Source of the DNA: Paguma larvata | Lineage: Eukaryota > Chordata > Mammalia > Carnivora > Viverridae | Length of the DNA stretch: 64,000 nt | Direction of reading: 5' to 3' | Assembly (NCBI GenBank): GCA_030068075.1 | Contig: CM057836.1 | Coordinates: 65,447,788 to 65,511,787 of the forward strand | Part shown: positions 24,261-36,166 of the stretch, piece after piece | How positions within the stretch are numbered: the first letter of the stretch is position 1 | How the letters are laid out: each line of letters begins with the position of its first letter | Position numbers and translations under genes: made by a program | Notes under the pieces: generated by a model | The model's input: only the letters and a program-made list of their open reading frames with translations | Databases searched by the model: none | What the model was told of the DNA's origin: nothing

Positions 24261-25045
24261 TATTTTTATTTTGTTTTGTTTTGTCTTAATGCTTATTTAT
24301 TTTTGAGAGAGAGAGACAGAGCACAAGTGAGAGAGGGGCAGAGAGAGAGGGAGTCATAGAATCTGAAATGGGTTCCAGGCTCCGAGCTGTCAGCACAGAG
24401 CCTAATGTGGAGCTCAAACTCACAAACTGTGAGACCATGACCTGAGCTGGAGTCAGATACTTAAATGACTGAGCCACTCAGGCACCCTGTTTTGTTTTTA
24501 AATTCCAGTATAATTAACATACAGTGTTATATTAGTCTTAGGTGTACAATATAGTGATTCAGCAATTCTTTACATTACTCAGTGCTTATCATGATAAGTA
24601 GTCTTAATCCCCTTCACCTATTCCACCCATCCCCCACCCACCTCCCCTCTGGTTACCATCTGTTTGTTCTCTATTGTTAAGAGTTTGGTTTTTTGACTTG
24701 TCTCTTTTTTCTTTATTCATTTGTTTTGTATCTTGAATTCCACACATGAGTGAAATCATATGTATCTGTCTTTCTCTGACTTATTTCATATTACATTATA
24801 CTTTCTAGGTCCATCCATGTTGTTGCAAATGACAAGATTTCATTCCTTTTTATGGATGAGTGATATTCCATTGTATGCATATACCATACCCTCTTCATCC
24901 ATTCATCTGTCAATGGACACTTGGGCTATATCCATAATTTGGCTATTGTAAATAATGCTGCAATAAATATAAGGGTGCATATGTCTGTTTGAATTAGTGT
25001 TTTCATTTTCTTCAGGTAAATAGCCAGTAGTGGATCAGATGTGTA
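24261..25045 (-). mobile_element. 5'-truncated L1 3' end, antisense, split by a SINE
   Basis: T-rich start, then CAGTATAATTAACATACAGTG, the CCACCC-rich 3' UTR, ATGGATGAGTGATATTCC and GCTGCAATAAATATAAGGG. This is the reverse complement of ORF2-end/3' UTR text also present in the 41.4-kb L1. Confidence 0.9.
24285..24488 (-). mobile_element. SINE inserted in the T-rich (reverse A-tail) end of an antisense L1
   Basis: Starts TTAATGCTTATTTATTTTTGAG and ends GAGCCACTCAGGCACCC. GTTTTGTTTT flanks both sides, consistent with insertion in the L1 tail. Confidence 0.9.
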
Positions 25046-25864
25046 TGAGAAGGTGAACATGGAAACAAACACAGAGGAAGCCCACCCAGTTGCGAATATA
25101 GATTACTTGTCGTACTGAGAAGGAAAAGTGCAGGGGTTGAAAAGAAAAATTGGGCAGAATTTATATATGATTACATTTATGTTAAGGATATTAATCAAAA
25201 ATCTGCTACAACATGGATTAGGATATAACACGAGAGCCGTGAGCGTCTATCCTCTGTGCAGCCGCATTCTCAATACCTCATAGTCATTTGGCACTTTCTC
25301 CTTTGAACTGTTTACAATATAAATCTCAGAATCTTTTCTTGTATGTATTCTGTGGCAATCCTAGTGACAATTATTGTTCTTTATTAACTGTTACAATACA
25401 TTTTATGAAACTAAATTTTTAGACCCCACTTTCCAAGTTGGGGTACAGTTTTATACACAAAGTACGGACTTATACATAAATAAACTGGAAAAAATAAGGA
25501 GTCAGTGGTTATATATTTACCGATTGATGAATGTCTATAAAGTGAAAAAAATTAGTTACTGAAAAATATGCATCAAATATTCTGTTTCAGTAAAAACAAG
25601 CAAACCCTAACTGTTTAAATACTTTTAAGTGAAAGAGAAAGCTTCAGAAAGTATTCACAAAGCCACAGGCACAGGTGCCATCAAGGGGAGGGAGGAGAGG
25701 GGAAGGGGTAGATTACTAGCTTTATTTTTTTATCTCTCAGCATCATATTACTTCACTTATTGCAATCATCAAAAAAGTATTACTTTTGAAATTTGAAAAC
25801 ATTAAGTAATGAAAACAAAGATAAATTGCAAACAATAAAATAAATTAAATTGGGTATGATAAGA

Positions 25865-25955
25865 TACGTTGTGTAGATTAAAAGAGATAACCTATGTGAA
25901 GCGTTTAGCACACTGCCTAACACTGCAAATACTCAATAAATGTTAGCTCTTTTTT
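25865..25955 (+). repeat. MIR 3' fragment
   Basis: GATTAAAAGAGATAACCTATGTGAAGCGTTTAGCACACTG...ACTCAATAAATGTTAGC. Confidence 0.75.
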
Positions 25956-26559
25956 ATTTACAAAAAAAAAAAAAAATGACTACGAAGAGTAGTGGTGGAA
26001 CTTACAAAAAAAGAAGGCCTTTGAATATGACAGGGCACTTTTTTCTGTTACTGAATCTGATCTCCTTTGGAATATAAGGACTCTTCATCATAACCATGTA
26101 GCTCATAGAACACACTTTCATCGACAGCAAAAATAAAATACCATTAGATAAATAAGACACTTAATGAAAAGGAGAGGGCAGCCTTTTGGCCTTGAAGTCT
26201 ACTTTAAGAACTTTAAGAACCATCCAAAGGCACTATGCTTCTTCACAATCACTTTGGATAAGAGATATGTGGGCCCAGGCTGCTTCCCCCATGTTAGAGG
26301 AGACAAAACACAATTCAAATAGATTATAGACTGACACTATTGTTCTTTCTGAGGGCCTTGCCCAAGTGGGAAATCCATTCCTACATGTACAAATTCCCTT
26401 CCCAGCTCTGAGGACTTCCTTGCTGGTATGCCTAAAAGCATATGAGTCCAGTTATATCTACAAACTGAATTTGGTCCATCAGTACTATTCTTACTGCCCA
26501 ATCAAACATTAAAATAAGTTCATAAATTGCATGAATGCATTATTAGTCTTGCTACTTAC

Positions 26560-26669
26560 ATGGAGTTGACTTTCTCTTCGGGACCTTGCACTTGGCCTGT
26601 CACAGTGCCTTTGCTGGTATTCTTCACCCAGCCAACCACTCCTATTTTCCTAGCCTCATCTTCTGTGTA
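26560..26669 (-). CDS. ACYP2: ACYP2 coding exon 3
   Basis: The 110-nt minus-strand exon follows an AAACCAG acceptor (AG at 26670-26671) and ends at a CCAT|GTAAGT donor (26558-26559). It encodes 36 codons from [10 protein letters not shown] through [13 protein letters not shown] to GPEEKVNS, plus AT of a split ATG codon (phase 2). It holds the Asn of the VKNTSKG segment, the second catalytic residue of the family (Asn41, no-Met numbering), and the glycine-rich GTVTGQVQG strand region. Exons 1-3 together cover residues 1-62 of about 99. The remaining C-terminal 37 or so residues (starting KSWL in mammals) must be in an exon to the left of the window, since no matching minus-strand coding segment was seen from 1 to 26559. 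Confidence 0.95.
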
Positions 26670-27399
26670 CTGGTTTTAGGAGAAAATACAAGGAACAAAG
26701 TCCAACATCAAAAGATGCTGACTGATAATAAATTTTTTTCCTAAAATACAGTCTATGCCAAAAATTGTGTAGCTGACCTACAACCATATCTCCGTTTACA
26801 AGAACCTTCACTTAAATGGTATTTTTTACTAAATTCCGCTTTTTGTAAAGAGAACAGAGAGCTAAGCTGGTGACTGCCAGCTCAGACAGTAGGTGAAAAC
26901 ACATGCAGATTGAACTTTTAGGAAAGGAATGTATTAACAAAATTTAAAAAATTAAAGCAATAAGGAGTCTTAACTTCTAAAAACTTGAGAACCACTTTCT
27001 TATGCAACATGAGCAGTTTTCATTTTGCAATTCAAGATGCAGACATATGCCTAGAGGAGTTCTTCCATCCAGAACAAGAGGAAGATCCCACACTTTATAT
27101 TCAGGATACCTAACCAAAATGTTTAATTCGATTATCCCGGTAGAGGTACTTTAGAAATCCATATAAAACATTAATGAGAACCCAGGCAGGCCGAAATGTT
27201 TTTAACAGACTACTTTTAAAGGACAGCTTTAATCAAAAATCGCAAGTAATTTGGAAGAAACACAAATACTTCATTTGCCGTCAAGGATGGAAAATAAGCA
27301 GTAGGCTAGCACGAAGTAAAAAACTGCTCTATCTCTGTGAGTAGAAATAACAGTGGGGAGAAAATGGCAAAAAGTAATAAACAGAATATATTGACTTAC
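26670..27399 (-). other. ACYP2: ACYP2 intron 2
   Basis: This 730-bp intron has a GTAAGT donor next to exon 2 and an AAACCAG acceptor before exon 3. I see no recognisable repeat in it. It is AT-rich unique sequence. Confidence 0.9.
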
Positions 27400-27416
27400 C
27401 ATTCTGAAGCAAACAC
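27400..27416 (-). CDS. ACYP2: ACYP2 coding exon 2, 17-nt microexon
   Basis: The minus strand reads AATACAG|GTGTTTGCTTCAGAATG|GTAAGTC, giving strong splice sites on both sides and a long pyrimidine tract before the acceptor. With the single G carried over from exon 1 the 17 bases complete codons 20-25, giving Gly-Val-Cys-Phe-Arg-Met. This continues exon 1 and leads without a gap into Tyr-Thr-Glu-Asp of exon 3. The Arg is the conserved phosphate-binding catalytic arginine of acylphosphatases (Arg23 in the numbering without Met). The exon is far too short to be found by an ORF scan. Its length restores phase exactly (1+17=18), which strongly supports it. Skipping it would shift the frame and delete the active-site loop. 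Confidence 0.93.
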
Positions 27417-27884
27417 CTGTATTAAAAAAAAGATGAAAAGAAAAGTCAGTGTCTACCTTTAAAAAAGGTATATATTTCCTGACTTAATTTTTATCTAGTT
27501 TATTAAATAGCAAGTAAATGTAATGAACTAAAACCTTTCATATCTAAACATATTCAGAAAGAGTTTCAAAAAATCATTTTCTATTAAAATAAAAATGGAA
27601 AAAAAGACTATTTTTGGAGAAAGATAGTAATATTCTGAAACTAAAGAATCATAAAATGCCACACTGCATATTCATTCTATTTCAAAAAAGTAAACAAAAC
27701 AAAATACTTATTACAAGGACAGTTGAGTATATTTGGCTTAATATTTATATAGCCTTGGCTTTTAGAATTTCTTCTTTTAAGTGCAAGAACTAAATTCAAC
27801 TTTGAATGTAATAAAACATTTCTGTTTTAATTTTAATTCCACATTTTGGAAAAGGCAAAAACTATGGGGACGGGACACTGATGA

Positions 27885-28085
27885 GTGGTCGCCAAGGGCT
27901 GAGGGAAAGGGTGCTGTAAAGGAGCAAGAGGGAACTTTCTGGGGTGTAAGCACTGCTCTGCACCTCATCTGCGGTGGGGATTACAGAACTGCATGCATTT
28001 TTCAAAACTCATTCAAATGTACACTAAAAAGGGTGAATGCTACTGAATTTAAACTATACCTCAACTGAACAAATATTTTAATACA
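27885..28085 (+). mobile_element. Old L1 3'-end fragment
   Basis: GTGGTCGCCAAGGGCTGAGG...AAATGTACACTAAAAAGGGTGAAT...TACCTCAACTGAAC is the L1M-type 3' terminal layout. A chance 95-codon ORF here is not a gene. Confidence 0.65.
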
Positions 28086-28769
28086 TTGGGAAATCATAAG
28101 TGATAGATCAAACCAACATGCAAAGAGGTCAAAAGACAGTGCTTCCACCTACAGCAATTGAGCCTGCTTTAAAAGAGACAGAAGGGATCAATGGCTTAGA
28201 TAATTTTATGTATTTTGTAAGCAGATTTATAATAACAGGGGGCATCACTTGTTTCCTGACAATAGCGTAGTATGGTATCAAATGAAAATGAATAAAAAGC
28301 ATAGTAAAGCGATAAAGACAGGATATATCACAACTGGAATTTTTATAGGGCTATAAAAGTATTTTAAAAGATACATATAAAATGAGGAGAAATGATGAGT
28401 GGCAAGGATTGATCGAAAGGGGAATCAGAAAGGCAATTTGTTAGATAGAGGGAGGGAAAGAGAGTAGCTTGTAGACATACAAGGAATTGGCAGAACTTTC
28501 AAAGAGAAACTTCGGCTAAACCAGGCCATGTAGAAGAGAGGGACAAAACAGGAGAGAAAACAGGCAGAACTGGTGAAAAGTGTGCAGTCGTTTTATCCTA
28601 AGCATGAGCAGATCCCAAAAGATGCTGACCAAGAAGAGTTGAAGGTTTTGGCCAAGGCCGTGTTGAGCATATTCCCCTGAGGTCCTCAGCAGTCAACAGC
28701 CCCCTATGATGTCAGCATTAGGAAAAGAAAGCCAGGCAACTGAGGTAACAAGAAATGGGAAACATCTGG

Positions 28770-28955
28770 TCCAACTCTTTCCTATTCAAAGAGTAGTCCA
28801 ATGCCCCAAGTGCCAACAGAACCTGAGTTTTTTAGACAATCAAATCTCAGGCCCTTCCCCAGACCTACAGAAACAGAAACTCGGAGTCCAAGAATCTGGT
28901 TTTAACATGCTCTCCAGGTGATTCTCATGCCCACTAAAGTTGAGAACCGATGGCA
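28770..28955 (-). repeat. MER5A-like hAT MITE
   Basis: CCCCAGACCTACAGAAACAG...TTTTAACATGCTCTCCAGG...CTAAAGTTGAGAACCG in reverse orientation. Confidence 0.75.
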
Positions 28956-29394
28956 GGCTCAAAGGAAGGCCTGGGAAAGGTCTGAAAAGGATTTTTATTT
29001 CCGATCAAGAATTGCATCATAAAGGGGAAAAGTCTCATAGGGTATCGCAGATCGATGCATTTCCCAGTGACGTTGTTCAAGTTCATGTTGGTAATAAATC
29101 ATGAGCTTGCATTGCGATGTTGCTTCACATATCTTACAAATCAGCAGCATTACATGAAAGAAGCTATAGACAATAAAAAGGCAAAAATCCCCCTCCCTGG
29201 TGTCAGAGCAGCCCAGGTCTGCTTAGACTGTCTCTTAGCTAAATATTCAAAAACATGTCATTGCACTCACTTTACAAATTATTTCTAGCCTCAAACTTTA
29301 TTTAGGACCCACTAAAATAATAATAATAATAGTTCTGTTTCAACTGTTTCTAGAAAAATGGGTTATGGTGTTTTCATGCCCAAGTCCAAATTAT

Positions 29395-30015
29395 CATAAT
29401 CTCTCAACAGCTTCCTTAACTGCTTCTAGTTCTGCCGTCCTACAGTCTATTTTCTATAAAACACCCAAGGTGATTTCCTTAAGTAAAGTCAAATCACTTT
29501 CTTCCCCAGCTTAAAACCCTCTACTGACTCCCCATTACACTCGGTATCAAAGGTATCCTGTTTGCCACAGCCTCCAGACTCTTCCTAATGAGTCTACCTC
29601 ATATTTTAGGATTCCTCTCTTAGAGCACTCCATTTCAGCCAAATTTGCCTTCTTTGTGCTCCTCAACATGCCAAGCATATTCCTGCCTCACAGTCTTTCT
29701 TTCCATGTGCTGTTCCCTCTGCCTAAAATGTTCTTCCCTCTGATCTCATTATTCATATCTCTGCACAGATGTCATCTCCTTAGAAACATGTCCCCTCACC
29801 AATTCATCTAAAACGGCAATGCACCCCATATGTTTCCTGTATATGCATAGTACTGATTATATATGACATTACAATGCATTTATTTGCTTTTTTTAAAATT
29901 TCCTGTCTTCACTGTAAGTTCTATTAAGGCAGGATTTTTTCTGTCTTGTTCATCACTGTGTTCCCAGAACCTAGACCAAGACTTGGCCCCTAGTTGTTGA
30001 ATACATGAATGAAAG
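29395..30015 (+). repeat. L2 LINE 3' region
   Basis: Near-complete L2 3' layout: CTACTGACTCCCCATTAC, CCTAAAATGTTCTTCCC, TGCACAGATGTCATCTCC, ACTGTAAGTTCTATTAAGGC, TTGTTCATCACTGTGTTCCC and TTGAATACATGAATGAA. Confidence 0.85.
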
Positions 30016-30214
30016 ACAAAGCAGCTAATAAATACTTCAGTGAAATATTTAACTCTCCTGTAATAATTCATTATTAATACTGCAAATATATGTATCAGCA
30101 TATTCATTAGACTTTAATTCAAAGTGATGATGATAAATTTACTGCATTCCAGGTTGAAAAGAATTTCAAGAATTCTGTGTTAATTCTAGCAGAACATTAC
30201 CTAAATGATAATAC

Positions 30215-30650
30215 ATAGCCATTGTGAAAATTATAATGGGAAATTTCACTAAAATGGAGTCAGGAGGTTTTAGCAGGGGGAGCTCTCACACCCTACCACT
30301 GGTAGTCGGTTGCAGACCCAACAGGAAAAGGAGGAACTTGACCTTAAGAGGACTTGACCTTGCACGTGGATACTACTCTACTACTCCAGCCCAAGGAAGT
30401 AGGGAAGCACTACTCCCGTCTGATCCAGAGCAACAGCTCAGCCAGTGAGAAGCCACCATATGTGTAGCTCCCAGTTTACCCCAGTGGACTTTCGGTTTAA
30501 CAGCCTTCCCAACATAACCCCTTTTCTCCTTAAAAAAGTTTGTGTCTCCTTTGTTGCCCAGACTCACCTAAGGCTGTGCCCCAGCTTGTCTGTCCTGACT
30601 TATAATTCTTTTATTCCCAAATAAACCCATTTTTTTGGTAAAATAACAGA
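30215..30650 (+). mobile_element. Solo LTR-like element
   Basis: ACTAAAATGGAGTCAGGAGG near the start, purine-rich U3, TTTGTGTCTCCTTTGTTGCC R-like part and CCCAAATAAACCC (AATAAA at about 30621) near the end. The layout resembles an ERV LTR. No internal region or second LTR is visible. Confidence 0.5.
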
Positions 30651-31584
30651 CAGTTTTAAAGTGAACATTACCTGAATATGTAAATATTTAGTATATGATA
30701 CAAAGGATAGCAAGAAACCACTAGATAATGCCTAGGTTGACAAAAAAACAGAAATATTAGTATCAGCATGTTAATTATAAATAAAGACATAATGACCACA
30801 AGAATGGAAAAGAAAGGAAATCGGTCATCTTATAGAACTTAGGGGATTTGAGATGGGAGACGAGAGCAGGATCTGGTGGTGGTATTTTTAAGTATGAGTG
30901 ATAAGGGCACACACATATTTATTATTGAACAAATCCTAAAACACTAGAACTAAAGGACTGCCATTTAAGTATAAGAGACATAACTTTAGTCTAAGTTCAT
31001 ACCACTTCACAAACTGGGTCAAAAATGGAAGTGTTGCTCATTAGTTTAGGCAGTGACAGATGGACCAAAAAAAAAAACAAAAACCATAAGAGTGAAATAA
31101 ATCTTGTATGAAAGATTCAGTATGTACTTTACAGAAATTTAGCTTGTCTTGCTTTCTGATGTAAAATTTTGAGGTTGAGAACATGGAGATCAAAGACTGT
31201 CCTTCTGTGTCACTACTTGGGAAAGAATACAGAATGTAAGAATTACTCGGTTAAATTTATTTAACATATGGACATCTGTGGCAGACACTGCTAGCTACCT
31301 ATACAAAATCCATCTTCCTCTTCTACCTTTCTAACAAACTCTGATTTTACTTGGGGCAGCAATATGCCTTTCTGTATTTCCCATCTTCCTTGTAAGAGGA
31401 GTGGCCCATGAGACGTGAGCCACGTTGCTGGTGGAGGGTTTCGGGAAAGCTCATTAACAGGACTGACTCCGCCAGGGGTTTTGCCCTTATACCCTCTCTC
31501 TTCCTGACTGTACAGTGAATATCATGATGGAACTACAGCAGCTTTCTTGAAACAATGAGAGAAACAGTGAGACCTGAACGCCTG

Positions 31585-31805
31585 AGGGAAGGGGAAGGTG
31601 GGGAATGGGGAACTACTGATAAAGGGAAATGTGAGGGAGGGATTCTTTTTGGGGTGGTAGAAAAGCTCTGGAACTAGACAGTGGTGACGAGTGCAAAAAC
31701 GTTGCAACTATTGGAAAAAAATCACTGTATATTTAGTGTGCTTTGACTGCTTTAAAAGGGTGAATTTAATATTATGTGAATTTATCTCAATTTTTTAAAA
31801 TGTCA
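31585..31805 (+). mobile_element. Old L1 3'-end fragment
   Basis: TTCTTTTTGGGGTGGTAGAAAAG, GACAGTGGTGACGAG, TTTAAAAGGGTGAATTTAAT and TTATCTCAATTTTT follow the L1M 3' end. Confidence 0.65.
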
Positions 31806-34489
31806 CCGAAAAAAGAAAGGAAAGCAGAAAACAGGACTGTGATGTAGCCCTTTCCACCTCTATTCACAGAACGAGGGCAGTCATTATCCAACTCTGGTCA
31901 CCACATGACATCCCTGACTCTTCCCGTCACTCCACGACAAAACGCTCTGGGGAACAGATCATCTTGACGTACAGCAGCCAGAACTAAATAGTTGAGCTCT
32001 CTCTAGATCTGACGACCTGTTTCTAGAGGAGAAAGCTTCTTCACCCCCATGATAGCTCCTTCTTTGAGAAGAAATATCTATCAGCGTGACACTCCTGGCT
32101 ATTCTACCCTGTCCTTACTCCTCACACACTGACTTATCTAAGACTTAAGTTTGGAAGAAGAAACAAGCATTGCCCAGGTGCCTTCTCTTCTTCCTTCTCT
32201 GGGGCGTGCATTACCCTTGGGGATCATCTCTTCTGCTTTGCTTGTCAGAGGAGCCCTGCCTGTGCCTGGGTGAGTGGGTTTATTTCTGCAGGAGAGATTA
32301 TTATAAAGTCCATTTACCTGAAGATTTCCACCACATTTCCAAAACTCTGCTTTACTCTGTCTTACTTGTCAATAACTCACATAATGAAGAGAGGTCTTAT
32401 TCATTGTGCCCCTTAACCACAACCCTCCTTTTAGAGGCTTACAAGGAATGTGCATTAAGAGGTGGCAGGACCTCCAACCCATTAACTATGTGAAGCAGTG
32501 AACCATGCAAGAAGTAACCGCTCAAACCTCCGTAATCCACTTGGAATTTCCTTAGAATCTTTCTGAGAGTCCTGATCCCTGGTTTGAAGCACACTGTGCA
32601 ATAGAGGAAGGTCCACAGAGAAAGAAGCCAATGTGGAGATAGATTTTCTGCAGTTTATCAGCACTAGCTAGAACACAGCACTCTTGGGACAGGGCCTGTG
32701 TTGGAAAAGACACTTCTGTGGGCTCTCATGGCCTCTCTGCACCACTTCCACCTCACTTGTTAAAGAGAAGGGAAGCTGATATGACACATGCAGGTTTTTT
32801 GTTTTTTTTTTACAGACACACTGCTCTGGAAACTGGGACAGACACCAGCCCCTTGGGTTATGAAAGACTCCAAACACAGTATGCTGCTGAGTCGAGGCTC
32901 AATTGGCTGCGATGACGGTGGAAAGATCTGTCAGTGAGAAACTCTGAGGTGAACATTTGCAAAGCAAATCTTACTTTAAATTCACAAAGAGACACTGCTA
33001 TTTAAAGAAATCATGATGAATTTTAAGCACCAGCATCCTTTCATGTAAAATCAAATTTTCATATTGTAACGTACCCCTTCGTCCTGGGATCTGACTGCAT
33101 GTGTCAATTTTGAATGCAGGAAGTCATCCAGTCACTACTTTACAAAGCAGCCCTTACTGATGTTAAACATCTTTATTTTTCAGAAAGGCCTTCCTTAACC
33201 TTTCACCTTTCATCCAGAGTCTGTCCCCTGGAGCCACACACCATGGCATCTTTCACATTGTTGAAATAGCCATCACGCTACTGTTTCTTCTCCAAGCCAA
33301 CTATCCCCAAGGACTTCAATTTAATTGAAGACACTTTTGAAGTCTCGGCCAACAGCACAGCCATAGAGGCTATAAAAACAAGCCGCCAGCTTGACCTTGA
33401 AAATACTATCCTTTTTGTCTAGCGAGAGGCACAGATATGTGTACACAAATAACTAGCTGGAAGCAGAATGGATTAAAGAGAAATAAAAACAAAATGTAGA
33501 ACGGGACTATAAACGAAATGCTATAGGAAGAAAGATGAGCAAGGGAATTAGACTTAATCTTATTTATGTTTCTAGATTTTAGGGACTCAAATTTTCAACC
33601 TCTAAGACACAAGCTCTTCCTGTCTACATAAGGAAAAATGCGTACATCCAAATCATGTGATGTCTGGCAAAGCTATGTAGTAACTCATCCGACTTTTTAT
33701 GTTAAGCAATCTTAAAGAAAATTAGGTATTTCTATAGTTCTATAAGCTACTCCTATTCTAAATCTGAGTTAATAGTGTCAAAATAAACCGTTGAACTTCT
33801 AAAGCACAGGTAAACCAACAGATGGCCACAACCCATTTCTATGACTGTCATTAGTATTCACCAGAGAGCTGGTGAAGCATCTATATACAACGTAATCAAT
33901 TTCCCTCCCAAGTTTTCAGATCATGTCACTGTTTCTGATGTAACCGTAATTAAAAATTTATAGGAACATTGTAAGCCATGCCATAGTTACAAATGCTCTA
34001 AAAACACAGGTTAATCCCCTACTCCCCTATCCCTTCTTCCAAAGACCCCAGTGCAACAGAAATTGATGGGAAAAAACATGGAGCTTCTTGAGAATATGGA
34101 GATTAAGAAGTACAAGATGGAAATGGGGGTGGGGAATAGCTTAACAGGGGAGAAAACTGATGAACACTGTATCAGCCAGGTGATCGAGGCCAAGATATAT
34201 ACACAGATAGTGTGCGCCCTTGATATGGCGTGATGAGAATGGCACTTGACCTCTGTGGTCTTCCAGTAATCCATAACCCCAGTCTTATTATGACAAAAAT
34301 ACCAGATAAATCGTACTGGGGAGCTTGCTACAAAGTACCTAACCTCAACGTATGCCTGAAGAGTGCCAAAATCACTGAAAACATGGCAAATCTATGAAAC
34401 TGTCAAAGCTTAAAGAAATCTATGGAAACAAGATTTTACTAAATGTAAAGTGATATCCTGGATGAATCCTGGAACATAAAGAGGACTTT

Positions 34490-34611
34490 ATATCAAAACT
34501 TAAAAAATATGAAGAAAATATAGACTTTAGCTAATAAATGTATCAATATTGGCTTACCAGTTGTGACAAATGTACCATAGTAATATAAGATGTTAATTAA
34601 AGAAACTGAGG
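34490..34611 (+). mobile_element. Old L1 3'-end fragment
   Basis: TAGCTAATAAATGTATCAATATTGG...GACAAATGTACCATAGTAATATAAGATGTTAAT landmark. The chimeric SINE follows directly. Confidence 0.65.
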
Positions 34612-34884
34612 GACACCTAGGTGATTCAGTTGGTTAAGTGTTAGACCAAAACACACCTAAGATCTAGTATCCTTTATTTGATTTTGTGTGTGTGTGTTGT
34701 TTTTAATTTTTTAATTTTCATCTGGTTTTTTTTATTAAAGATCTCACAATTTGTGAGTTTGAGCCCCACATCATGCTCACTGCTGTCAGCTTTAAGCCTG
34801 CTTTGGATCCTCTGTCTTCCACTCTCTCTGCCCTTCCTTGTGCACGCTCTCTCTCTCTCTCTCTCTCAAAAACAAATAAACATT
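34612..34884 (+). mobile_element. Chimeric SINE with an L1 5' UTR-like internal segment
   Basis: The head (about 34612-34641) and the rest from ATCTCACAATTTGTGAG (34740 on) are SINE. The usual CTGACTTCAGCTCAGGTCATG part is absent. About 96 bp (34643-34738) similar to L1 5' UTR at 36691-36791 stand in its place. The tail hosts the L1 insertion at about 34885. Confidence 0.85.
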
Positions 34885-36166
34885 GAGGGGCCAAAATGGT
34901 GGAGCAGGATGGAAGCTTTTTGTTGCCTCTCTAATCCCTGAAAACAAGCTAGATCATCACTAAACCATCTTGCACACCTAGAAAACTGATTTGAGGATTA
35001 ACACAACAATCCATACAACTGGAACCACAGAACTTGGCAATCTGTGGCATGGAGAGAACTGGGGGAGAGAGAAGCCACGGAGGGTGGGCATGTTTTTGCT
35101 TGCATAGAGAGGACAGAGACGATGGGGAGAGTACAGGAAAAGCACTCCCTCAGAAAGCAGCTGGAGAAAAAGATGAAGAGTGGAAACAACAGCAAGGGAC
35201 TGAACAGAAAGGGAGAAAAGAGAGGGTTTAAATACCTTTAAGACTCTATAAACAGGGGAGCACAGAGTCTGAAACTCCACGGCTCGCTAGCTGGTGGAGA
35301 TCCAGTGGGAAGGGTGAATCCCCAGGAGCAGACAGTGAGGTCCTCAAGGTCCTTGGGCCACATGGGAGAGGCGGTTCTCCTGCTGGGAAGATATTTGGTA
35401 GAGGCTGTGGGGTCTCCCCACAGGCAAAGGTCCCAGTAGACCCTGGAGAAGAGCCACATTTACTGGTGTTGGACAAGGACGTTAAGGGTGAAGACTAGTG
35501 CCAAATGTGTGGTGTGATTTGCCATAATCCTTGAAAACAGTTACTACACGATCACATGAACTTTTTCTGGGGTGGGATGGCACCCGGCCACAATCTCTGG
35601 GCATCTGCAGCAGCATGGTCATGCAAACATACCAGGGGACAGGCCAGCACCTGGTCTACAAAACCCTCCCCCAGAGGGTCTGGGCAGGTCAAAGCTTCAG
35701 GGCCCTCAGAAGTGAGGGGTTGGGAAACACAGCTCCATCTGGGTTAAAACTCAGGAGGGAGGCACCCCTTGGCAGTCTGACAGCTTGGTAATGGACAGTG
35801 TAGAAAAGGGGAGTGGATGGAAGCTGGAGACAAAGGAGGGGTGCTTGATTGTCAGTCCCGAGAGCACAAAGTTCTGACACCAGAGACTGGGTACCTGAGT
35901 GATGCCATTTTCATCTCTCCTGCGCATGTGCATACATGTCTACACAACCATCCACTCTGGTAAACTAAGCAGCACCATCTAGTGGAGAATAGAGCCATTC
36001 TACCAAGCTCCATCCAACTGGGCCAGTAACCATGCTCTAGAGGAACATCCACAAGTCTCTCCACCTGCTTAGGTTACAAACTATAAAGCACTTCATAGTT
36101 TGACTTCTAGGAGAAACTGGATGTAATTTCAATTTTATTTCATTCTGTTCACTGGTCCATCTATTC

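Larger units (their letters stand above)
1..26559 (-). other. ACYP2: ACYP2 intron 3 (partial), repeat-rich
   Basis: The intron begins at the exon 3 donor and runs off the left edge. It is built mainly of retrotransposon debris listed separately. Stretches where I recognise nothing beyond AT-rich sequence or short simple repeats are about 210-1880, 2345-3310, 3505-4550, 5015-6120, 7180-7580, 8045-8950, 11480-12120, 15045-15940, 16200-16680, 17140-17940, 18810-19060, 25050-25860 and 25950-26559. Short ORFs in this interval have no family signature. Confidence 0.8.

Noticed and set aside
32170..32493. 107-codon plus-strand ORF with a hydrophobic N-terminus
   Set aside because: The start resembles a signal peptide, but there is no CpG island, splice context or recognisable family. 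Chance is the simplest explanation.
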